Translations under genes and position numbers: made by a program
The notes under the pieces: generated by a model
Told to the model about the DNA's origin: nothing
Seen by the model: only the letters and a program-made list of their open reading frames with translations
Databases searched by the model: none
Part shown: piece by piece, positions 7,698-16,525 of the stretch
Layout of the letters: the number at the start of each line of letters is the position of its first letter
How positions within the stretch are numbered: the stretch's first letter is position 1
Assembly (NCBI GenBank): GCA_963836425.1
Contig: CAWIJJ010000013.1
Location: 62,001-126,000, forward strand
Length of the DNA: 64,000 bases
Origin: CAWIJJ01 sp963836425
GTDB taxonomy: Bacteria > Acidobacteriota > Terriglobia > Bryobacterales > Bryobacteraceae
Reading direction: 5' to 3'

Positions 7698-9795
7698 TTA
7701 CTCGAGTGCAGCGGTCAAAACCGTTTCTTTTCCCGAATCGAGCGCCCGCACCCGTGCCGTTGCCTGCCGCGCGCCGCCCTGCGGAACCTCGCAAATCAGG
7801 TAGCGGTCGTTCGCCGCCGTCACCTCCCGCGGCGTCACCCGGCGGCCGTCGATCTCCATTCCGATAAGTTCCGCCCGCGCCGCGCGCGGCACTCCCTGCC
7901 CGGTATTGTCCGCCCACAGCCGCAGCCGCACCGCCGCCCCTTCAGCCGGCGCGCCGGCTTCAAACGGCATCCCCGCGCGCACTACCGTCAGCGCCGCGGG
8001 CGGCCGTTCCCGCGCCGCTCCTTCATTGCCCCACCAGCACCACTGGTCCTGCCGCGCCATTAAGAAATCGCGTACATAGGGCAGGGCGCCGGCCATCTGA
8101 AGTTGCCCGTTCGTCACCGCGTCGCGCCGCACCGACGCCACGTGGTTCCTATCCAGCGCGCCCAGCCACCCGTCCCACGTCGGCTCGCGCGCGATGAACA
8201 GCGTCCGGAATCCCGTCAGCCAGTCGCCCCACCACCACGCCTCGCCGCCGTGCGCATCCTGTAACGCCACCATCGGCAGCCGTCCGATCCACCGTTGCAG
8301 AAACGGCTGCGATTCCAGAAAATTCTCGCGCCCGAAATGAAAGCTGCTGATCGCCGAATACGTCTGCCCGCCCGATCGCTTCATCCAGCATCACGCGCGT
8401 GATCTCTTCGTTTTCGTTGAACTGCCACACCAGCCGCCCGCCCGCCGCACGCAGCCGCCGTATCCGGGTATCGCGAAACTCGGCCCACGGATACCCGAAG
8501 TTCTTCTTCGCCGCCTGCTCGCCGAAATCGTGATCGCGCGGAGCTACCAGGTCCACCAGGTGGCTGTAGGTTCCGAGCCCCGGAACGGTGACGAACGTGC
8601 CGTACTCCTCGTTCCCCGTGGCGAACTGCACCGGCGCCTTGCGCGCGTCGGCAATGCGCTGCGCCGCCGCGATCCAGCCGGGCGCGCTGTTCTTCGCCGT
8701 CCAGATGTGGATCCCCAGTTTTTCCGCCAGGTACACGGCTTCCGCCGGACTGCCAGCGCCCGGTGCTTCGATCTGTATCGTGAACACCCGCGCGCCCGTC
8801 GGAAACGTTCGCTGCGGCGCATCCAGCGCGCGATTCGGCGCTGCCGCCGGCGCGGTCTTCAGCAGCCGGAACCCGTCCAGCGCATAATATGTCGCGGTCG
8901 GGTTGGCGACCCCGCCGGCACGGTCCCGGTATCCGCCGTCCGGTGCGGCCAGCCCCGCCAGCCAGCGCGCGCACGCATCTTTGCGGCGCGGCGCCTGCCC
9001 GGCGTGGTCCAGCAGCCACAGCGCCGCCCACGTGTAGAGCACATCGTCCACACCGCCGTGCCCGGCGCCCGGCGCGTAAGTGAATCCTCCCGATGCCAAC
9101 TGGCAGTCCTGCACCCATCCCGCCAGTTCCGCCGGAACCGCGGCGCGCTCGCCCAGCGCTTCGGCGGCCCACAGTCCCCACACCGTGTTGACGATGTGCC
9201 CGCCCGTGCCGTCGCTCGCCGGCGTGTGGTTATACGTGCCGTTTGGCCTGCGCCGCCGCGCGAAGTAAGCCCGCCATTCGTCTCCTGCGCCGCCGCTCGC
9301 GTCGATGCCGGCCAGTCGCCGCACGCAAACCGCCATCGCCTGGTGCTGGAATACCGGGTTCCCATCAAGCTCGTAGGTCTTGGTGAACTCCGCCGGGCGA
9401 ACCCATTTCTCCGCCAGCCGGCGCACCGAATCGAGCGGCTCGTCCAGCCACAGCAGCGCTTGCGCCTGTTCGAAGTCGAAGCGCCAGAGCGGCCGGTCCG
9501 TGCGCCTGGCGTCGGGCACCGGATAGTGGCCTCGCACGAATTCGGCCACCGCGTCCGCATCCGGCACCGGCGTTTGCAGCAGTCGGTGGCACCCTATCGC
9601 CGCGAAAGTGGGTGTGATGTGCGAAAGCTCGTTCGGATTCCACGCGTACCCGCCGTCCGCGTTGCGCCGGCCGGCCAGAAATTCGAGGATCGCCTCGGCA
9701 AGTTCGGGCGCCGCGGCCGCCCGCGAAATCAGAACAGTCGATCCCGCGCCCGCCAGCAGCGCCCGCCGCGTCAATAAAACTCGGTCTCGAGCCAC
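7698..9795 (-). pseudogene. Tat-exported protein with prenyltransferase/cyclase-like repeats and a second unknown domain, split by a frameshift
   Basis: Two overlapping frames make one protein. The first (from 9795) opens with a twin-arginine signal (VLLTRRALLAGAG) and has terpenoid cyclase/prenyltransferase-type alpha-alpha repeats: GGYAWNP, GGHIVNTVWGLW, GGFTYAPG and GGVDDVLYTWAALWLLDHAG. A second domain follows (IHIWTAKNSAPGWIAAAQ, then LVWQFNENEEITRVMLDEA). Near 8372-8384 the frame must skip one base to continue as SGGQTYSAISSFHFGREN and a C-terminal beta-rich part ending at 7698. The second domain resembles PHP-type hydrolases, but I am not sure. An indel in the GC-rich run there, real or from sequencing, is the simplest explanation; about 690 codons would be restored. 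Confidence 0.7.
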
Positions 9796-9836
9796 CTAAC
9801 AGATATAACAGTTTCGGACGCGTTTTTCGCAGCCGC

Positions 9837-12275
9837 CTATTCGTCCCGCAGCGCCGTCACCGGATCCACCCGCGCCGCCCGGCGCGCCGGCCAGAAACTG
9901 GCAAACAGCCCCGCGGCAAACAGCAGCGCAGCCACCGCCGCGAATGACCATGGGTCGAACGTGGAAACGTTACGCACCAGCCCCGAGAGCACTCTCACCG
10001 AAGCCAGACTGCCCGCAAGCCCCACCCCAACGCCCACCGCCAGCAGCCGCAACCCGCTCCGCAGCACCGTGCCCGTCACCTGCGCGAACGTCGCGCCCAG
10101 CGCCATCCGGATTCCAATTTCCCGCGTCTGCTGCGCCACCGACGTAGAAATCACGCCGTAGATGCCGAATAACGCCAGCACCAGTCCCAGCCCGGCGAAG
10201 ATCGCGAACAGAAACAGGTTGAAGCGAGGACGCGCGTACACATACTGGCGCAGCGCGGTTTCAAGCGGCATCACGCCGGTCACCGGCTGCGCGCCGTCCA
10301 GCGAGTAGATTTGCGCGCGCACCGCCCGGTCGATCGCCTCCGGCCGTCCCGCCGAAAGCGCCACCAGCTCATCGGCCAGCCCCGAGAACGAATACGCCAC
10401 GTAAACCTCCGGCAGCGTGGTGAAGTTCGATATCTGGTTGACCGCGTCGTTCACCACCCCGATCAACTGAAACGAATCGTCCGTCAGGCTGTACGGCGGA
10501 TTGCGCAGCCCCGCAATCCGGATCGTCCGCCCAAGCGCCGCGCCGCCCTCCAGGTACTGCCGCACGAACGTCTGGTTAACCACCGCCAGGTGCGCCCGCG
10601 CGTCCACCTCCTGCGCCGTGAAGAACCGGCCCTGTGCCAGCCGGATCCCCATCGTCTTCGCATAATGCTCGCTCACATGATGAATCAGCACCCTGCGATT
10701 GTCCTGCTGCGGACTGCCGGCCACTTGCACCGTCGAACCCGGCGCGCCCAGCGGATGCAGCCCGATGTTGATGCCCGCCGCCGCCACCCCCGGAGTCGCT
10801 TCGATGCGCCGCAGCGCTTCCTGCAAGAACGCCACCCGCCGCGCCTGGTCCGGATAGCGCTCGCGCGAAAGCGGCAGCCGCATCAGCAGCACGCGTTCCG
10901 GCTCGAAGCCCAGCCGCAGCCCCTGTACCGCCATCAGCGTCCTCACCATCAGGCTCGCGCCCACCAGCAGCATCACCGAAAGCGCCACCTCGCCCACCAC
11001 CAGGCCCCCGCGCAGCATCCGCTGGCGTCGCGTTCCCGTGCTCCCCCGCGTGCTTTCCTTGAGCGGATTGATCAGGTCTCCGCGCGACATCTGCAGCGCC
11101 GGAACCGTGCCGAACAGCAGCGCCGCGCCTACCGATACCGCCACCGCAAACAGCAGCACCGGCCCGTTCATCACGATCTGCGCCTCGTCCGGTATCGTGT
11201 TCGGCGGCACCATGGCGATGATTCCGCGCAGCCCTGCCGCCGCCACCGCCACCCCCAGCGCGCCGCCGCCCAGCCCCAGCAGCAGGCTCTCGGATAGCAG
11301 TTGCGCCATCAGGCGCCCGCGTCCGGCCCCCATCGCCGCGCGGATCGCGATCTCCCGCCGCCGGTACGCCGCCTTCGAGAGCAGCAGGTTCGAAACGTTC
11401 ACGCACGCAATCAGCAACAGCAGACCCACCGCGCCGAACAGGATCCACAGTTCGTTCGAAATGCCGCTCGGAAAGCTCTCCTTGAAATCGGGCAGGTCCA
11501 CCCGCCACTGCTTCGGAAAGTCGCCCGGCCGGGCGCGTGCCAGGTCTTCGAGTATCGGCTGCACGTTCGCCTTCGCTTCCGCCGGCGTCACCCCCGGCTT
11601 CAACCGCGCCAGCGCATGCACCGCCCGCACCCCCTCCGGCGTTTGCCCGCGGACGAATAACAGCGGCAGGTACACATCGGCGCCGCGCCACATGAAGCGG
11701 GGCGGCATCACCCCGATCACCGTGCGGATCCGGTCGTTCAACTGTAGTTTGCGCCCCAGCACCCCTGGATCGCCGCCGAACTGCCGCTGCCAGAATTTAT
11801 AGCCGAGCACCGTCACCGGCTCGGCCTCCGGCGCGGCATCCGCTTCCGACGGCACCCGCCCGATCAGCGGCGGCACGCCCATAATGGCGAAGGTGTTCAT
11901 CGTGCAATGATTGCCGCGCAGCCGCTGCGGCTCCCCGCCGCCTGTCCAGATCACGTCGCTCACGGTGGACGCGATCACGCCCTCGAACGCCGTGGCCCGC
12001 TCCGACAGTTCCACGAACTGGTCGGTCGAGTAGTATGCGCTGGCGTACCGCTGATCCGGGCTGCGATACCCGATGCTCACCAGCCGGTCCACATCATGAT
12101 ACGGGAACGGATCGAGAATGACCGCGTAGATTACGCTGTACATCGCCGCGCTGCCCCCGATGCCGAGCGCCAGCGAGCCCAGCGCGATCGCCGTGAACGT
12201 CCGCCCCTTCGCCAGGTTGCGGGCGCCGAAACGGAAGTCCTTGATCAAATGGCCGATCCAGACAGGTAAGCGCAT
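9837..12275 (-). CDS. ADOP-type duplicated MacB/FtsX permease
   Basis: The 812-residue membrane protein has two MacB periplasmic-core plus FtsX permease halves. The first half begins DFRFGARNLAKGRTFTAIAL, with a membrane segment near residues 28-50, an extracytoplasmic domain and three helices (about 275-440); the second repeats this and ends SFWPARRAARVDPVTALRDE, the usual ADOP C-terminal signature. No ATPase gene is adjacent, which is typical of these acidobacterial orphan permeases. Likely role is macrolide, peptide or lipid export, or mechanotransmission with an unlinked ATPase; the cargo cannot be predicted. Confidence 0.92.
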   Translation of the reverse strand: MRLPVWIGHLIKDFRFGARNLAKGRTFTAIALGSLALGIGGSAAMYSVIYAVILDPFPYHDVDRLVSIGYRSPDQRYASAYYSTDQFVELSERATAFEGVIASTVSDVIWTGGGEPQRLRGNHCTMNTFAIMGVPPLIGRVPSEADAAPEAEPVTVLGYKFWQRQFGGDPGVLGRKLQLNDRIRTVIGVMPPRFMWRGADVYLPLLFVRGQTPEGVRAVHALARLKPGVTPAEAKANVQPILEDLARARPGDFPKQWRVDLPDFKESFPSGISNELWILFGAVGLLLLIACVNVSNLLLSKAAYRRREIAIRAAMGAGRGRLMAQLLSESLLLGLGGGALGVAVAAAGLRGIIAMVPPNTIPDEAQIVMNGPVLLFAVAVSVGAALLFGTVPALQMSRGDLINPLKESTRGSTGTRRQRMLRGGLVVGEVALSVMLLVGASLMVRTLMAVQGLRLGFEPERVLLMRLPLSRERYPDQARRVAFLQEALRRIEATPGVAAAGINIGLHPLGAPGSTVQVAGSPQQDNRRVLIHHVSEHYAKTMGIRLAQGRFFTAQEVDARAHLAVVNQTFVRQYLEGGAALGRTIRIAGLRNPPYSLTDDSFQLIGVVNDAVNQISNFTTLPEVYVAYSFSGLADELVALSAGRPEAIDRAVRAQIYSLDGAQPVTGVMPLETALRQYVYARPRFNLFLFAIFAGLGLVLALFGIYGVISTSVAQQTREIGIRMALGATFAQVTGTVLRSGLRLLAVGVGVGLAGSLASVRVLSGLVRNVSTFDPWSFAAVAALLFAAGLFASFWPARRAARVDPVTALRDE

Positions 12276-12299
12276 GGAATCCCCCGCGAGCTAGGACGT

Positions 12300-12779
12300 C
12301 TAATCCTGCTCGTTCGATAGCATATCTTCACATCCGTTGCCGCTCACCCCAGCCTGCGCAAGCGTCAGCGGATCCCCCTCCGCTCCGAAATACTTCGCCA
12401 GCGCCGCTTCGAACTCCCCTCCCTCTTCCGCCGCCCGCGCAAACAACGTCATCGAGGACCGGAACTTGAGATCGTCCGGATACCCGAAGATGTCGTCCGC
12501 CGTCCGGTTCTCCACCTGGTTGACCAGCCGCGTGCACTCCCGCAACCGCGGCCCCAGCAGCGGATGTTGAAGATACGCCCGGGCCTCCTCCAGGGAGGCG
12601 ATGCCGAAGCGCGATGCCATCCAGCTATGCCCCAGTCCCCTGAGTTGCGGGAACACGAACCACATCCAGTGCCCCACTTTTTGTCCCGCCCGCAACTCCG
12701 CGCAAACGCTCGTGTACACCGGGTCCTGCGCATTCACGAAGCGCTCCAGGTTGAAGCGATCGTCCGCCGGCATCTCCAT
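12300..12779 (-). CDS. DUF1810 family protein
   Basis: The 159-residue protein matches the DUF1810 family along its length: NLERFVNAQDPVY at the start, then GQKVGHWMWFVFPQLRGLGH, ASLEEARAYLQHPLLGPRL and RSSMTLFARAA. The family is small, soluble and of unknown biochemical activity; the calpastatin label some databases use has no basis. Its ATG lies only 3 bases after the TIR-Macro stop (12783), with no room for a promoter, so it is the second gene of that operon. This linkage to an NAD-signal type protein is the only functional clue. Confidence 0.88.
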   Translation of the reverse strand: MEMPADDRFNLERFVNAQDPVYTSVCAELRAGQKVGHWMWFVFPQLRGLGHSWMASRFGIASLEEARAYLQHPLLGPRLRECTRLVNQVENRTADDIFGYPDDLKFRSSMTLFARAAEEGGEFEAALAKYFGAEGDPLTLAQAGVSGNGCEDMLSNEQD

Positions 12780-12782
12780 CGT

Positions 12783-13991
12783 TCACTCCCGCGAGCCGGC
12801 AAGCGCCAGCGCGCGGCGGATTACCACCGGGTCCACCTCCGCCGGGCTGGCGGCATCGCGCTGGAACACGACAATCGTCACGCTCCGCAACGGCTGCCCG
12901 CCCTGAGCGTATCGCGCGGCTTCCGCCACCGCCAGCAGCAACCCTACCAGCGCCAGCGACGCGTCGATGCGGCCGTGTCCCGCCCCCAGAATCGGCATCA
13001 CCACCCGGTTCAGCCGCGCATCCACCAGCCGCGAAACCAGATCGCAGATGCCGTCGAACAGATACGAAATCTTCGCCGCGATGCCCTGGCCGCAACGTTG
13101 TGTGCTGGTGGAAATCAGAGCCACCGGAACACTGTTTCCGAGCGGGTTCAGGAGCAGCACGGATTTTCCCGCGCCGAAGCTCAACGCGCGTTCGTCGGCC
13201 GTCTTCTGTTCCTCCACGCCGGGACCGTGCCGGTACAGGCACTCCTGCTTGCAAAGTTCGATAAACTCGCCCACCCGCCCCTCGAACACGCGGTTCACAT
13301 ACGCTCCCATCGCGCTCTTGGTGTCGTGCGCGCAGTGGTCGTCGAAATACTCGTTGCATGGCAGGACCACGGCGGTCCTTGAGTCGCCCGGAACCTCTTC
13401 CACCCGCCCGCGGACAATGCGAATCTCGCACCCCGCCACGCTGGTCCACATCTCGCCGCCGCGTTCCTCCACGCGCGAGAAGTCCAGACCCGCGCGTCCC
13501 GCATCCTCGCCCCCGTCCTGTAGAATCCCTTGCAGGCGAATCGCGCCGCGCATGCGGTCGCAGGCAGCGGCCACCGCGGCCCGGTGATTCCCGTCCGCGC
13601 GCGGCCAGTGGTATTGCGCGGTGCTGAGTCCGGCCAGGTCCGAAGGGAGCCTCAGCCCCGGCTCGGCCCGGTGCAGAATGAAGGTCCGCTCGCGCCCGAG
13701 CCGGCCCATGAAGAGCCCCAACTCAAACAGCACGTTGTCGCGCGGTCCGATCGATTCGGCCGCTCGCGACTGCACCAGGTCGTCCGGCGTCAGCACCAGC
13801 AGCGCAAAATCGAAACGGGAAACGGCCTCGGTCAGCCCCTCGATGAAAGTCTGCCCAAGAGCGAACACCCCCTCGTTCCAGAGCGTCACCTCGGCGTCGC
13901 TCTCCAGGCACGCGCGGGCCGCGCGCGCAAAGTCGAGTCCCTCCGTCGAGGAGCCGATGAACAGCGACGGGCGTGCCCGGCCGGGCGGCAT
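12783..13991 (-). CDS. TIR (CAP12/Pycsar type) - Macro (ThsA-like) fusion protein
   Basis: The 402-residue protein has two domains. Residues 8-130 form a TIR-like nucleotide-binding domain of the kind in CBASS Cap12 and Pycsar effectors: SLFIGSSTEGLDFA, VTLWNEGVF, FDFALLVLTPDDLV and PRDNVLFELGLFMGRLGRER, with Glu90 in FELG as the expected NADase residue. Residues about 185-395 look like the Macro domain of type II Thoeris ThsA: AVVLPCNEYFDDHCAHDTKS, then VVMPILGAGHGRIDASLAL. TIR domains cleave or cyclise NAD, and ThsA Macro domains bind TIR-made ADP-ribose derivatives, so one chain may both sense and destroy, or make and sense, such a signal. It is followed 3 bases later by DUF1810. Function is inferred, not shown. 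Confidence 0.85.
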   Translation of the reverse strand: MPPGRARPSLFIGSSTEGLDFARAARACLESDAEVTLWNEGVFALGQTFIEGLTEAVSRFDFALLVLTPDDLVQSRAAESIGPRDNVLFELGLFMGRLGRERTFILHRAEPGLRLPSDLAGLSTAQYHWPRADGNHRAAVAAACDRMRGAIRLQGILQDGGEDAGRAGLDFSRVEERGGEMWTSVAGCEIRIVRGRVEEVPGDSRTAVVLPCNEYFDDHCAHDTKSAMGAYVNRVFEGRVGEFIELCKQECLYRHGPGVEEQKTADERALSFGAGKSVLLLNPLGNSVPVALISTSTQRCGQGIAAKISYLFDGICDLVSRLVDARLNRVVMPILGAGHGRIDASLALVGLLLAVAEAARYAQGGQPLRSVTIVVFQRDAASPAEVDPVVIRRALALAGSRE

Positions 13992-13997
13992 GCCGAC

Positions 13998-14003
13998 ATT
14001 ATA
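13998..14003 (-). promoter_or_regulatory. TATAAT -10 element of the TIR-Macro operon
   Basis: On the minus strand a perfect TATAAT ends 6 bases before the ATG at 13991, so transcription would begin at or next to the A of the start codon. No Shine-Dalgarno sequence is present. This suggests a leaderless mRNA. A consensus -35 is not obvious. Confidence 0.6.
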
Positions 14004-14021
14004 AAGCAGCTTCCGCGCCGC

Positions 14022-15290
14022 CTACGTGAATAGCTGCCGCATCGCGCGCTGGATTTCCGCGTTCCGGTGAAACCACCGCCACACCCCGCCCGACCGCAGA
14101 TTCTCCGCGCTGATCAGCGTCATCCCCACGTCGATCCCGATCACGTCCGGATTGGTCCAGCCGTTGGTCGGGTGAAACGCGTCCACAAACCCGTAGCGCT
14201 TGTAAATGCGGTCTCCGAATTTTTCCCGCATCGCCATCACCGCCGGCACGCAGATCTCCGGCGCCAGCATCAGCGACCCTCCGGCCGCGCACGGCACCAC
14301 CGTCCCGTCGATGTCCCGCGTCGCCGGCGGCCCTCCCCAGGCCCGGTACCCCTTCGCGCTGTCAGACGCCGTGATGCCCCAGATGTTCTCGGTGTAGCCG
14401 GGAAACTGCGCCGCCAGATCCATGCAGAACTTCCGATGCGCCAGCGTCGCCTTCACCGAATTCTCGAACCAGTCCGTGCCCGGCGGCCGCTTCTCCCGGT
14501 GCCCCCGGAAATCGATCCACCCCTGCGAATACTGATGCACGAACAGCGGCGGCGCCCCGCTGATGTACGTGTACCCGCCGTAGCTCACCTCCGGCCGCCG
14601 CCACGCGTACCAGGAATCGGCCGGCAGCGGCTTGCCCGGCGAAGCGATCGCCTGTAAATAAAGAATGCCCAGCTCGCAATGATGATCCCAGCGGCTTTTG
14701 ATGAAGCCCGATTCCGGTTTCCACCCCATCGAAAGCAGCAGCGGGTCGCCGTTCAGCATCCATGGAAAGTCGATCCGCTGCCACACCGCCGCCGCCAGCT
14801 TCCCGATCTCCCGGTCGCCCGAAAAATAGCCCCGCGCCGTCAGCATTCCCGCCAGCAGCAGGATCGTGTCGATGGACGAAAGCTCACAGTTCCAGACCCG
14901 CGCGCCCGTCGCCGTGTTCACGAAATGGTAAAACCAGCCGTGCTCTTCGGGCGACCGCTCGGCGTAGAACCGCAGCGTGGCCAGCACCCTCTCGCGCGCC
15001 TGGTTGCGCGGGATCCACCGCCGTTCCGCCGCGATGCACAGCCCCGTGAGCCCGAATCCGGTGGCCGCGCTCGATGCGTTCGTGCGCTTGTCCGGCTCCC
15101 CGCTATCGGCCAGCGACCGGTCGCGCACCAGTCCCGTATCCGGGTCGGCCTGCTCCCAAAAGAATTGGAAGCACCGCCGCGAGAGGTCCTCGAGAAAACG
15201 GTCCTGCTCGCCCGTCAGCTTGAAGGCCGCCGCCGGCAGCATCGCCGGCACCGCCGCCGCCAGCAGCGACCTCCTCGAAAAAGCCCTCAT
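14022..15290 (-). CDS. Tat-exported glycoamylase-domain protein (PF10091; GH144-like beta-1,2-glucanase)
   Basis: Starting at 15290 the 422-residue protein begins MRAFSRRSLLAAAVP, a twin-arginine signal; longer in-frame starts overlap the upstream gene. The mature part has the (alpha/alpha)6 glycoamylase domain: RRCFQFFWEQADPDTGLVRD, SSAATGFGLTGLCIAAERRW, GWFYHFVN, ENIWGITASDSAKGY and AGGSLMLAPEICVPAVM. Relatives with known activity are endo-beta-1,2-glucanases (GH144), so periplasmic cleavage of beta-glucans is likely though the linkage is not certain. It starts 4 bases after the rraA-like stop, so they are co-transcribed. Confidence 0.85.
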   Translation of the reverse strand: MRAFSRRSLLAAAVPAMLPAAAFKLTGEQDRFLEDLSRRCFQFFWEQADPDTGLVRDRSLADSGEPDKRTNASSAATGFGLTGLCIAAERRWIPRNQARERVLATLRFYAERSPEEHGWFYHFVNTATGARVWNCELSSIDTILLLAGMLTARGYFSGDREIGKLAAAVWQRIDFPWMLNGDPLLLSMGWKPESGFIKSRWDHHCELGILYLQAIASPGKPLPADSWYAWRRPEVSYGGYTYISGAPPLFVHQYSQGWIDFRGHREKRPPGTDWFENSVKATLAHRKFCMDLAAQFPGYTENIWGITASDSAKGYRAWGGPPATRDIDGTVVPCAAGGSLMLAPEICVPAVMAMREKFGDRIYKRYGFVDAFHPTNGWTNPDVIGIDVGMTLISAENLRSGGVWRWFHRNAEIQRAMRQLFT

Positions 15291-15294
15291 GCCT

Positions 15295-15948
15295 TCATAA
15301 TGACCCGTATTTCGCATACGCCTCTTGGATGGACACGCCCCGGCGCAACTCCTGGCGCATCCCGCTTTCCCTTTCAAAAAGGTCCTCCGCGGCCTCCAGA
15401 ATCCGCACCGTGAGGTCCTTCGGTACGATCACCACCCCGTCGCAATCGCCGAATACGAAATCGCCCGGGTGAATCACCGTGTTCCCGACCTTGATGGGCA
15501 CCTGGTACCGCTGAATGTCCCACCGTCCCACCGAGCTCGCCGAACACTTGAACTTCGCGATTACCGGGTAATTCATGGCGTTGATGAAGTCAACGTCGCG
15601 CACGCCGCCGTCCACCACGGCGCCCGTGCAGCCGCGTTCGCGCGCCGCCGTGGACATCATTTCGCCCCAGTGGGCGCAATCCGTGCTGCCGCCGCACGCC
15701 CAGACCGAGACCGTGTCCGGCGTGATGCTGTCCAGCATTTCGAGGCGGGTGCGGGTGTCGTCGTTCGTCGTGGCTGCGCACGGGTAGCCTTGGCCGGTGA
15801 ACGCGGTACCGGCGAGGCGGTTGACGAGTGTAAAAGGTGTGAGATGGTGCGGAAGCACCTGGTGGCGATACCCGGCCTTGTCCAGCATATCGGCGATCGC
15901 GCCCGTGTAGAGGCGCAGGTACCGGTCCCGTAACGTTGCAGCAGGCAT
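15295..15948 (-). CDS. RraA-like / 4-hydroxy-4-methyl-2-oxoglutarate aldolase-family protein
   Basis: The 217-residue protein fits the RraA/HMG-aldolase family: GAIADMLDKAG near the N-terminus, GEMMSTAARERGCTGAVVDGGVRD as the active-site region (positions 92-118, with the GGxRD substrate/metal motif), and GDFVFGDCDGVVIVPKDL. Family members cleave 4-carboxy-4-hydroxy-2-oxoadipate-type aldols or bind RNase E; in an acidobacterium without a clear RNase E partner here, an aldolase or unknown metabolic role is more plausible. First gene of a two-gene unit with the glucanase-like enzyme. Confidence 0.85.
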   Translation of the reverse strand: MPAATLRDRYLRLYTGAIADMLDKAGYRHQVLPHHLTPFTLVNRLAGTAFTGQGYPCAATTNDDTRTRLEMLDSITPDTVSVWACGGSTDCAHWGEMMSTAARERGCTGAVVDGGVRDVDFINAMNYPVIAKFKCSASSVGRWDIQRYQVPIKVGNTVIHPGDFVFGDCDGVVIVPKDLTVRILEAAEDLFERESGMRQELRRGVSIQEAYAKYGSL

Positions 15949-16094
15949 GTTCAGTCCGTTCCGACCTTCCGTTTTCCGACTTCAGCGTACCAGGACGCGC
16001 TCCCGCGGGACACCCTCCCCCCGTGAACAAAAAAAGTTTCCCCCGGATGATCTTTTTCCACCCGCTATCGCGCGTATTGGATCAGGAGGGCAAA

Positions 16095-16292
16095 ATGAAA
16101 AAGATTCTGGATCGCGTTGAAGAAATGTGGTGCACCAGCATGCACGGACGGACCATGTGGCCCTTCCGGGGCAGCTATCACTGCGGTGTGTGCCTGCGTG
16201 AATATCCGGTGCCGTTTGAACAGCCGTTTGTGGCGAAGCCCCGGCGCGATTCCAGTTTCGTGCCCGGAGGCGTCGCGGTCAGGAGGGCGTAA
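16095..16292 (+). CDS. Small CxxC protein of unknown function
   Basis: A 65-residue protein starting at 16095 with a strong AGGAGGG site 5-10 bases upstream; a longer in-frame extension to 15936 is less likely because it lacks such a site and would overlap the divergent rraA-like gene. It contains Cys13 and Cys30-x-x-Cys33 in GSYHCGVCLREYPVPFE, and the rare HGRTMWPFRG stretch. The paired cysteines suggest a small zinc or redox site, but no family is recognised. Its stop (TAA) overlaps the ATG of the next small gene, so they form an operon. Confidence 0.65.
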   Translation: MKKILDRVEEMWCTSMHGRTMWPFRGSYHCGVCLREYPVPFEQPFVAKPRRDSSFVPGGVAVRRA

Positions 16293-16525
16293 TGAAATCG
16301 CTGGCCATGAAATTTTCGGCCCTGCTGGATCGATACCTCGATGAGATCGATGAAACAGACGAACTTCCGGGCATCGCGCGGAGCGCACCCGCTACCGTGC
16401 CGCGCCCGGTTTCGTCCCGCGGCCCCGCTTCCACAGTTTTTCCGTGGCCGATTGCCGGTCCGGCGAAAACTGGCGGACGGCGCCGTAAACATACGGTTGG
16501 AACTCGCGGATCCAATACCCGCTGA
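16292..16525 (+). CDS. Small acidic-N-terminus hypothetical protein
   Basis: A 77-residue frame begins with ATG sharing a base with the preceding TAA (TAATG) and has its own AGGAGGGCG site, so translation is well supported. The N-terminal half (SALLDRYLDEIDETDELPG) looks like a real amphipathic helix. The C-terminal half becomes Pro/Arg-rich and overlaps the convergent gene at 16392 by 134 bases, so the true end may be shifted or the reading there coincidental. Function unknown. Confidence 0.45.
   Translation: MKSLAMKFSALLDRYLDEIDETDELPGIARSAPATVPRPVSSRGPASTVFPWPIAGPAKTGGRRRKHTVGTRGSNTR

Noticed and set aside
6324..8063. 579-codon plus-strand open frame opposite the sulfatase
   Set aside because: Arg/His/Pro-rich shadow with no motif, antisense to the CAPSR-containing sulfatase.
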